In this document: positions 1-5,561 of the stretch, piece by piece | How positions within the stretch are numbered: the first letter of the stretch is position 1 | Layout: every line of letters begins with the position of its first letter | DNA from: Bacteroidales bacterium | Lineage (GTDB): Bacteria; Bacteroidota; Bacteroidia; Bacteroidales; NBLH01 | NCBI GenBank assembly: GCA_026988445.1 | Contig: JALSLF010000579.1 | Location: forward strand, 1 to 6,936 | Direction of reading: 5' to 3' | Length of the DNA: 6,936 bases | Position numbers and translations under genes: made by a program | Notes under the pieces: generated by a model | The model's database searches: none | Seen by the model: only the letters and a program-made list of their open reading frames with translations | What the model was told of the DNA's origin: nothing

Positions 1-1112
1 CATTGCCTGCCATTGATGAGTGGTTTATTCAGGAAGGTAATTCCAAGCCGCAAACAGCACGTTTTGATGCAATTTCATTTAATTTAGGCGATACTATATT
101 TTTTGGAACCGGAAATTTCGGACAAAAGCAGTTAGCACAAGATTTACAGATGTATGATCCGGTAAATAATACGTGGGATCACTTTACTGATGTTCCTATT
201 ACTTATTTGCCTGTTTCTAGAGATAGTAGGGCTGCTTTTACTGATGGTATTGGTTTTGCTTTAGTTTGGCAGAAGAAAAATGCACCACAGGGAGAATATA
301 CTCGCTCTATATTTGTAGGATTAGCCGATTTTGAAGGCAGTGATTTAAGAGATTATAAATCAAATGTACTAAAAATATTGGATTTAGAAGATGGTAGTGT
401 TTGGCGAACATCAGTAGAGACTTCTTTAAAAAGCAGAGCTGTCGTTTTTACTATCAACTCTTATGCTTATATTGGTACTGGGTCAAATGTTGCACCTACA
501 AACAACTGGGTAGTGTTTAACCCTGCTGCTGATTATGAAAAAGATGAATTACACGCTTGGGAAACTTTATTAGCAAATAACCCTTCTACTGTGCGTGTTG
601 GAGCAATTGCTTTTTCAATTAACGGCAAAGGCTATTTTGGTTTAGGTAAAGATCATAACGATGATAGAACAGGAATTTTTTTAAAAGATTTCTGGGAGTT
701 TACACCTAACTCTACTAATCCAAAGGCTGGCTCTTGGGCTAAAAAAGCTGATTTCCCGGGAGAACCACGAGCTAATGCTGTTGCTTTTGTTATCGGTTCG
801 CAAGGATATGTGGGTTCCGGTGATAATATTGATGGAAATCCGGATGGAGGTAGCTACACAGGGCAGCTTTTCAGTGATTTTTATCGTTACGACCCCTTTA
901 ATGACCGTTGGATTAAAATCAGAGATTATCATGAGCGTAAGCCGGAGAATGCCGATGCGAATAGTTATGTTAAACCGGTAACTCGTGCATCAGGCTTTAG
1001 CGGACAAACCTTTAATGTCGGTTATGTTGGATTTGGTATTTGCCCTGATTCTACAAACCGGGCGCAAAAAGACATGTGGAGATACCAACCTTGGGAAGCA
1101 GGAGCAAAATAA
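1..1112 (+). CDS. Kelch-type beta-propeller protein, 5' end missing
   Basis: This is the C-terminal 369 residues or so of a probable exported beta-propeller protein. The frame is open at the left edge, so the real start is upstream. The TTG at position 3 is only the first possible start in the window and is unlikely to be genuine, because no signal peptide follows it. About six Kelch-like blades are visible, each with a hydrophobic strand, a glycine-rich turn and a later aromatic motif: residues 23-60 (FFGTGN, then YDPVNNTW), 75-134, 145-186 (YAYIGTGSN), 199-245 (KGYFGLG, DFWEFTP, SW), 257-303 (GYVGSGDN, DFYRYDPFNDRW) and 329-364 (GYVGFG, DMWRYQPW). The family folds into galactose-oxidase-like propellers used for binding; no catalytic residues were recognised. 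No type IX secretion sorting domain is seen at the C-terminus, which ends shortly after the last blade. The barrel gene follows after 31 nt, suggesting co-transcription. The fold call is firm; the function is unknown. Confidence 0.85.
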   Translation, partial: LPAIDEWFIQEGNSKPQTARFDAISFNLGDTIFFGTGNFGQKQLAQDLQMYDPVNNTWDHFTDVPITYLPVSRDSRAAFTDGIGFALVWQKKNAPQGEYTRSIFVGLADFEGSDLRDYKSNVLKILDLEDGSVWRTSVETSLKSRAVVFTINSYAYIGTGSNVAPTNNWVVFNPAADYEKDELHAWETLLANNPSTVRVGAIAFSINGKGYFGLGKDHNDDRTGIFLKDFWEFTPNSTNPKAGSWAKKADFPGEPRANAVAFVIGSQGYVGSGDNIDGNPDGGSYTGQLFSDFYRYDPFNDRWIKIRDYHERKPENADANSYVKPVTRASGFSGQTFNVGYVGFGICPDSTNRAQKDMWRYQPWEAGAK

Positions 1113-1143
1113 GACCTAATAAAAAATATTAATAATTAAAAAA

Positions 1144-1917
1144 ATGAAGAAATATATTTTTATCATAGTCCTTTTATTTTTAGGCATTCAAAATTATGCA
1201 CAAAAAAACGAATATCGCTATTTTTCCATAAAGTTAGGATATAGCCAAGGTTTTAGCGGGCAACCCGGTTTTAATGCAAACAAATATTTGAATACACCTT
1301 ATGGCGATATGCAATTAACCCCTTCCGATTCTTATCTTGGTTTTATTCCGGGATTTAGCGGTGCATTGTATTATCATTTTGATTTTACCAATGATATGGC
1401 GGGTGTTTATACCGGTATTGAATATAATAATTTTGGTGTGGCTGCTAAATACGAAACCGTTAATGGTGTTTACAGCATGGTTGAACAACATCGTTTAAAT
1501 TCGGTTGGTATTCCTTTGGGGGTTAAAATAGGTAAGAAATTTTACGACGATCAGCGTTATTTCTTTTTGGGTACGCAATTTAATTATAATATTAGCATGA
1601 AATCCGTTCAGAAACCAAGTTGGCTAAATACACCTTCCGCTACAAAATTAGATGCGAATGAATTTCAAAAAACTTCCATGGGATTTTTTGCAGGTTTTAA
1701 CTGGATGGTTTTAAATGTTGCACTGGTTTATTATCCGGGCAGCTTTTTTAATAAAGAATATATTAATCCGGACTTGAATATAAAACCTTATGCAGAACAA
1801 AACGATAATATGTTTTTTGTAAACGTATCGTTCCATGTACCTCTACCATTAAGTACCGGTTGGGTAGGTACCAAAAGCTATAAGCTAAAACGTTTCTTCA
1901 GAAAAATGGGGCTTTAA
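1144..1917 (+). CDS. Outer-membrane beta-barrel protein (PorT-like, small)
   Basis: This is a 257-aa probable outer-membrane barrel of the broad small-barrel (PorT-like) type common in Bacteroidota. Residues 1-19 form a signal peptide (MKK, a hydrophobic stretch, NYA|Q cleavage). Alternating, aromatic-rich strands then run through residues 25-34, 71-102, 116-152, 178-198 and 222-236, with the typical glycine-bounded pattern such as GVYTGIEY and FFLGTQFNYNI. No enzyme motif is seen. The ATG is preceded by an A-rich run rather than a Shine-Dalgarno sequence, as is normal for this phylum. The gene lies 31 nt after the Kelch gene with no visible terminator between, so the two probably form an operon and may act together at the cell surface. 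Oddly, the protein does not end on its last strand: a 21-residue tail (237-257) rich in Lys and Arg follows. Assignment to the PorT-like group is by general pattern only. Confidence 0.8.
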   Translation: MKKYIFIIVLLFLGIQNYAQKNEYRYFSIKLGYSQGFSGQPGFNANKYLNTPYGDMQLTPSDSYLGFIPGFSGALYYHFDFTNDMAGVYTGIEYNNFGVAAKYETVNGVYSMVEQHRLNSVGIPLGVKIGKKFYDDQRYFFLGTQFNYNISMKSVQKPSWLNTPSATKLDANEFQKTSMGFFAGFNWMVLNVALVYYPGSFFNKEYINPDLNIKPYAEQNDNMFFVNVSFHVPLPLSTGWVGTKSYKLKRFFRKMGL

Positions 1918-1997
1918 TTAGTGAATTGGTATTAATGTACTGTATTAAAGTGATTTATCGATTAGTTTGAAATGCTTAAGTGAAATTAATTTTTAAA

Positions 1998-2175
1998 AGG
2001 CTGAAAGCCTTAATCAATTTAGCCCAATGGCAACGCCTTGGGGTTAACCAAAAACCAGTAAATAGCACCCTGAAAGGGTAGATTAGTTGCACTTACAGTG
2101 CGTATTTAATTTATCTGTTTCATACATATCCCAAGGCGTTGCCGTTGGGTTAGAATAGGATTAGGCTTTCAGCCT
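1998..2175. repeat. Multi-hairpin intergenic element, copy 1
   Basis: This is a 178-nt element bounded by 13-bp perfect inverted repeats, AGGCTGAAAGCCT (1998-2010) and AGGCTTTCAGCCT (2163-2175). Inside is a second inverted pair, CCCAATGGCAACGCCTTGGG (2023-2042) and CCCAAGGCGTTGCCGTTGGG (2130-2149), complementary at 19 of 20 positions. Between them are two more small palindromes, ACCCT-GAA-AGGGT (2067-2079) and GCACT-TAC-AGTGC (2089-2101). Each arm is also a hairpin on its own with a three-base loop, for example CCCAA-t-GGC-AAC-GCC-TTGGG. The element can therefore fold either as a row of six triloop hairpins or as one long cruciform with two central hairpins. A second copy of identical length lies at 4900-5077 in the same orientation. 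It resembles REP/BIME-type palindromic repeats or a non-autonomous mobile element; no transposase is present in the window. The structure is directly visible; the class is inferred. Confidence 0.85.
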
Positions 2176-2291
2176 GTTTACGGTTTTATTACGATTAAAT
2201 TATATCAGAAAACACTAAAGGCATCAACACTGTAATTATAACTAATTGTTATACTTTGTCTTAGATAATACTCTTTAACAACTTGATACCA

Positions 2292-2322
2292 ATCCGCCGA
2301 TAATCAGACAAGTTATACCAAT
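2292..2322. repeat. 31-nt motif shared with 5180-5210
   Basis: This segment begins ATCCGCCGATAATCAGACAA and matches 5180-5210 at 25 of 31 positions in the same orientation. It lies 116 nt after hairpin-element copy 1; the other motif lies 102 nt after copy 2. The pairing suggests that the hairpin element and this motif belong to one larger, decayed repeat unit, or that both gaps attract the same kinds of repeat. It ends 2 nt before the stop codon of the receptor gene. Confidence 0.65.
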
Positions 2323-2324
2323 TT

Positions 2325-4757
2325 TCAAAACCCGATTGTTAAGCTCAAATTTACCCTGCGATTGCTTAAATAATTTGGTACGGCAAACTCTGTGGCTTGT
2401 AAACCACCAAGATTTGATGAATTAGGCACAACCGTTATCCAGTTATAGGAAATAGTATTGTTTATTCCCAAAAGATTAAACACATCTAAACCCAAACGAA
2501 AATATCGAAATTTGTTTAAAAAAGCCGATTTATTTTGTTCCGATTCTTTTTTTAGTTCGGCAGAGAAGCCAATATCAACACGAAAATATGCAGGCATACG
2601 CAAAGGTGCATAATAGGTATCTTCAAGCGGAGGCCCAAAAGGTAATCCGCTTAAATAGTTCAAAGCCAAGTTTGCGCGAAAACGATCGTTTCCGGGAATA
2701 TAATCTTGAAAAAATAAGCTGATATTTACCGGATGATCGTTTGGAAATGGCTGTTCGCCAATGGTATCATTCTCAACACTCATTCTTGATTTCATTAAAG
2801 AAAAACTGAGCCATGAATCTACTCCGGGAACAAATTCACCGTTTAAACGAAAATCAGCACCACTTACAAAACCGCTTCCTGTTTTTTCTGGATAATATAA
2901 AATACGTATATTATCAATATTGTATGGAATTATATGGTCTATCAACTTATAATAAAACTCGGTTTTAAAATGAAAGGGGCGGTTGAACATTGAAAAATCA
3001 TAATCGCCCGATATTGAAAAATGAATAGAGCGCGGTGAGTTTATATCTTTAAAAATATCGCCTTTGTAATTAATAATTTCTTTATAAAATAATGATTGAT
3101 AATAAATTCCGCTACTAAATCTTAAATATAACTTTTGGTTTGATGCCGGATAAAAACCGCCGGCAATCCGGGGGCTGATAAGCGTTTTTTTGTTAAAATC
3201 CCAAAACTGCCAACGCAAACCATACTCCATATTCCAGCGTAGCGCACCATTTCCGTGATAATTTGCTTGTATATATGCAAAATAACGGTTTGATTTTATT
3301 TGATTTGCAGAACGGTAGGCACTTGACAGTACGATTTGATTTCCGGTATAAGGAATGGAGTATCCGGCAGAATCCTTCATCTTCCATTCATTAATTTGAT
3401 CCTTGATTTGTTCGTTTTGATATTTTAAACCCAATTGAATTTGATGATTATTTACACGATAATTCAATTTGTATTGTACATTGTATATTTGCGCTTCAAA
3501 ATAATTACGGGCATGTTTAATAAAACTCCCGATACCGAGATTTAAAATACTGTCGCCAAAAGTTTCCGAACCGATTTGTTTATCCAGTTCATTTAGTGAG
3601 TATCTTCCTTTAATATCGTATTTTAGTTCTTCGTAATCGGCATACGCCGATGTTTTCAGCTCCATGTTTAAAAGCTTGCTTGCTTGGTATTTTACGCTTA
3701 GTCCGCCAAGTGCCGATGTAAAACGGTCTTTTTCTCCGCCTTCAAAATCAACATACAAGTTTACCGCATCTTTTGTAGTCCCGAAAGAAGTACTTCTATC
3801 CTCAGGGTAGAATAAATAATTATTGTTTGCAAAATACGTAAGTAAAGCCAATGACCATTTTTCGGAAATACGGTATTCAAAATTACTTTGAATATCGAAA
3901 AAATTAGGTTTATACTCACCTTTTGTTTCCAAACTATTGAGTAGGTATTGCGAATTCTTATAACGAACGCCTGCCAAATAAGTAAATTTTGTGTTTTTTG
4001 AACTTCCTTCAAGATGTCCTGATGCACCAAGTAATCCAATATTTGTACTTGCTTTAAATGTGCCGGGCTGTTTATATTTAATATCCAAAACCGAAGACAT
4101 TTTATCACCGTAGCGGGCAGCAAACCCACCTGCCGAAAAATTTACAGAAGAAACCAAATCGGCATTAGCCATATCCAAACCTTCTTGTTTGCCGGCTTGT
4201 ACAAGTACCGGACGAAAAACCTCAAAACCATTTATGTACACCAAATTCTCATCAAAATTTCCACCACGAACCGAATAGCTACTGCTCATTTCATTAACGG
4301 AAGCTACTCCGGGTAAACTTTTTATCATGCTTTGAATACTGTTGCCTGAAACTTGCGGGATACTGTTTATAATTTTGGGGCTTATTTTGGTAATTCCAGC
4401 TTCGGCGGATGATTTATCGGTAATATTAATTACCTGTAATTCTTTATCTTTTTTTCTGAGCTGAATATTTAGCTGTATTTGTTTTTTACCGGTAAAATAA
4501 ATTAAAGTATCAAAAGTGGAATAGGAGAGGTGCGAACAGGTAATTTGGACAGGACTTTTTCCGGTATAATTAATTGAAAAATAACCCTTTGAATCGCTTG
4601 AAGTGCCTATTGAAGTACCAAAAATACTAACATTTGCCATTTCAATTGCTCTTTTTTGATTATCGCTCACTTTTCCTGAGATTTTTATTGTTTTTTGAGC
4701 AAAAACGACAAATGAAAGACTTATGTTGATAATTAAGAATATCAGTTTTTTATTCAC
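2325..4757 (-). CDS. TonB-dependent outer-membrane receptor
   Basis: This 810-aa protein is a TonB-dependent receptor, which takes up a substrate across the outer membrane using energy passed on by TonB-ExbBD. Residues 1-20 are a signal peptide (VVFA|Q). Residues 23-100 form a carboxypeptidase-regulatory-like beta-sandwich (ISGKVSD, then SDSKGYFSI). The plug follows at about 105-230, with IPQVSGNSIQSMIKSLPGV (133-151), YSVRGGNFDENLVYINGFEV (161-180) and FAARYGDKMSSVLDI (212-226). The rest is the 22-strand barrel, ending in RRVNLSLTIGF with the usual terminal Phe. The length is well below the roughly 1000 aa of SusC proteins and no SusD gene is adjacent, so this belongs to the separate SusD-independent Bacteroidota group; the substrate is unknown. 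The start is GTG: the upstream frame reaches a TAG 12 codons earlier with no ATG between, and the signal peptide begins right at the GTG. It is transcribed alone, with hairpin elements on both sides. Confidence 0.93.
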   Translation of the reverse strand: MNKKLIFLIINISLSFVVFAQKTIKISGKVSDNQKRAIEMANVSIFGTSIGTSSDSKGYFSINYTGKSPVQITCSHLSYSTFDTLIYFTGKKQIQLNIQLRKKDKELQVINITDKSSAEAGITKISPKIINSIPQVSGNSIQSMIKSLPGVASVNEMSSSYSVRGGNFDENLVYINGFEVFRPVLVQAGKQEGLDMANADLVSSVNFSAGGFAARYGDKMSSVLDIKYKQPGTFKASTNIGLLGASGHLEGSSKNTKFTYLAGVRYKNSQYLLNSLETKGEYKPNFFDIQSNFEYRISEKWSLALLTYFANNNYLFYPEDRSTSFGTTKDAVNLYVDFEGGEKDRFTSALGGLSVKYQASKLLNMELKTSAYADYEELKYDIKGRYSLNELDKQIGSETFGDSILNLGIGSFIKHARNYFEAQIYNVQYKLNYRVNNHQIQLGLKYQNEQIKDQINEWKMKDSAGYSIPYTGNQIVLSSAYRSANQIKSNRYFAYIQANYHGNGALRWNMEYGLRWQFWDFNKKTLISPRIAGGFYPASNQKLYLRFSSGIYYQSLFYKEIINYKGDIFKDINSPRSIHFSISGDYDFSMFNRPFHFKTEFYYKLIDHIIPYNIDNIRILYYPEKTGSGFVSGADFRLNGEFVPGVDSWLSFSLMKSRMSVENDTIGEQPFPNDHPVNISLFFQDYIPGNDRFRANLALNYLSGLPFGPPLEDTYYAPLRMPAYFRVDIGFSAELKKESEQNKSAFLNKFRYFRLGLDVFNLLGINNTISYNWITVVPNSSNLGGLQATEFAVPNYLSNRRVNLSLTIGF

Positions 4758-4899
4758 AAGTGTAATTTTAGAAATTGTTAAATTTTAAGCTAAAAGTTTA
4801 AAATGAAAATATATTACAAGCTGTATGCTACGCCCGTTTATGTCGCCCTTTAACATCTGTAAATTAATAAATTAATTAAAGCATTTATACGATTTTCTT

Positions 4900-5077
4900 A
4901 GGCTGAAAGCCTTAATTAATTTATCCCACCGGCAACGCTTTTGATTAATTATACACACAGCAAATAAACATCCTGAAAGAGTAAATTAAATTGCACTTTC
5001 AGTGCGAATATAATATATTTTCTCAGAGCTGTCCCAAGGCTTTGCCATTGGGTTAGTATAAATCAGGCTTTCAGCCT
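4900..5077. repeat. Multi-hairpin intergenic element, copy 2
   Basis: This is a second copy of the element at 1998-2175, in the same orientation and also exactly 178 nt. The outer 13-bp inverted repeats (4900-4912 and 5065-5077) are identical to those of copy 1. The GCACT-TTC-AGTGC hairpin is kept (4993-5005), with its loop changed from TAC to TTC. The right inner arm, CCCAAGGCTTTGCCATTGGG (5033-5052), still folds by itself. The left inner arm (4925-4944) and the central CCTGAAAG hairpin (4970-4982) have lost several pairs. Small insertions and deletions in the spacers cancel out, so total length is unchanged. Copy 2 is thus the more decayed of the two, or evolves under weaker constraint on those stems. 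Confidence 0.83.
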
Positions 5078-5132
5078 GTTTGCAATATGAAACGAACCTT
5101 GTAAACGGGTCCGGCTATGAGATCATTTATAA

Positions 5133-5360
5133 TAATTTACTCAACTTTCGCAAGCATGTAAATATTAATATAGCCACAGATCCGCCAATAGTCGGACAAG
5201 TTGCACGAATGAAATAATTCAATTTTTTAATTTCGATTTTCCTTTTTTACCTTTGGCGGAAAGAGAAAAATTTCAGTGCTAACAATTATAGTATCAACAA
5301 AACCTTAGTAATTCTTGCATCTGTGGCAGAAACATGAACTTGCGAAAGTTGAGTAATTTA
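5133..5360. mobile_element. MITE-like fold-back element
   Basis: This 228-nt stretch has terminal inverted repeats of 22 nt matching at 21 positions (5133-5154 and 5339-5360, core TTACTCAACTTTCGCAAG). Further short inverted pairs nest in the right order inside: CATGT/ACATG (5155-5159 and 5332-5336), GCCACAGAT/ATCTGTGGC (5173-5181 and 5319-5327) and TCCGCCA/TGGCGGA (5181-5187 and 5254-5260). It has no room for a transposase, so it fits a miniature inverted-repeat element or its remnant. The ends are TAATTTA-like and AT-rich, so a target-site duplication cannot be told apart from the surrounding sequence. It lies upstream of the secreted repeat protein gene and could supply or disturb regulatory sites. 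Mobility is inferred from structure only. Confidence 0.6.
5180..5210. repeat. 31-nt motif shared with 2292-2322
   Basis: This segment begins ATCCGCCAATAGTCGGACAA and is the partner of the motif downstream of hairpin-element copy 1. It lies inside the left half of the fold-back element, where TCCG and CGGA could also form a small local hairpin; in the other copy that stem is broken (TCCG with CAGA). Confidence 0.6.
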
Positions 5361-5519
5361 AAAAATAAACTCATGAAAATACATAATCCTTAAATCTAAT
5401 AAAATAGGAAATTTTCCTATCCGGCTAAAATAATTATTTTTTTGTACAAATACCTTTTTTCAAAAATTTTTCGTTTTAAAAATAATGGTATTCATAAAAA
5501 TATTTATGTTTAAACCTGA

Positions 5520-5527
5520 TATTTTTG
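5520..5527 (+). promoter_or_regulatory. Bacteroidota-type -7 box, TATTTTTG
   Basis: TATTTTTG matches the TAnnTTTG consensus of the Bacteroidota primary sigma factor exactly. It ends 34 nt before the ATG at 5562, which would give a leader of roughly 25-30 nt. A clear TTTG -33 box at the expected distance is not seen, and the region is AT-rich, so a chance match is possible. Confidence 0.4.
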
Positions 5528-5561
5528 TAACTTGCAATAAACCTTAAAACTCCATTAGAAT

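Larger units (their letters stand above)
1918..2324. other. Convergent intergenic region holding hairpin-element copy 1
   Basis: This 407-nt gap lies between the 3' ends of the barrel gene and the TonB receptor gene. No gene was found in it. It holds the multi-hairpin element (1998-2175) and a 31-nt motif (2292-2322), both repeated on the other side of the receptor gene. A short inverted pair, AATTGGTAT at 1924-1932 and ATACCAATT at 2315-2323, brackets almost the whole gap; at 9 bp it may be chance. No conventional GC-rich hairpin followed by a T run was seen right after either stop codon, so the hairpin element may be what separates the two converging transcripts. Confidence 0.7.
4758..5561. 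other. Divergent intergenic region holding repeats
   Basis: This 804-nt gap separates the 5' ends of the minus-strand receptor gene and the plus-strand repeat-domain gene. No coding frame was found in it. From left to right it holds about 140 nt of AT-rich DNA that must include the receptor promoter (no clear TAnnTTTG box was found there on the minus strand), the hairpin element copy 2 (4900-5077), a fold-back element (5133-5360), and a further AT-rich 200 nt ending in a probable promoter for the downstream gene. An 8-bp inverted pair, CCCGTTTA at 4833-4840 and TAAACGGG at 5102-5109, brackets copy 2 but may be chance. Confidence 0.7.

Noticed and set aside
681..981. Open frames on the minus strand (681-932) and in another plus frame (775-981)
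   Set aside because: Both lie wholly inside the Kelch gene, have no signal peptide or recognisable domain, and look like shadows of the real frame.
1918..1997. Rho-independent terminator directly after the barrel gene
   Set aside because: No GC-rich stem followed by a T run was found in this AT-rich stretch.
1998..2175. Integron attC site or CRISPR repeat
   Set aside because: The palindromes look superficially like attC arms, but no integrase, attI site or cassette array is present, and the two copies flank a full-size receptor gene with its own orientation. There are no regularly spaced identical repeats with unique spacers.
3193..4129. Alternative minus-strand frames at 3193-3387 and 3761-4129
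   Set aside because: They overlap the receptor gene in another frame on the same strand, and their translations show no domain pattern.
2325..4757. SusC-type glycan importer
   Set aside because: The protein is about 200 residues shorter than typical SusC, and no SusD-like lipoprotein gene or glycan-degrading enzyme is adjacent.
4758..4860. Promoter for the TonB receptor on the minus strand
   Set aside because: Only an imperfect TATATTTT-like stretch is present, without the full TAnnTTTG box and a spaced TTTG, so no position is claimed.
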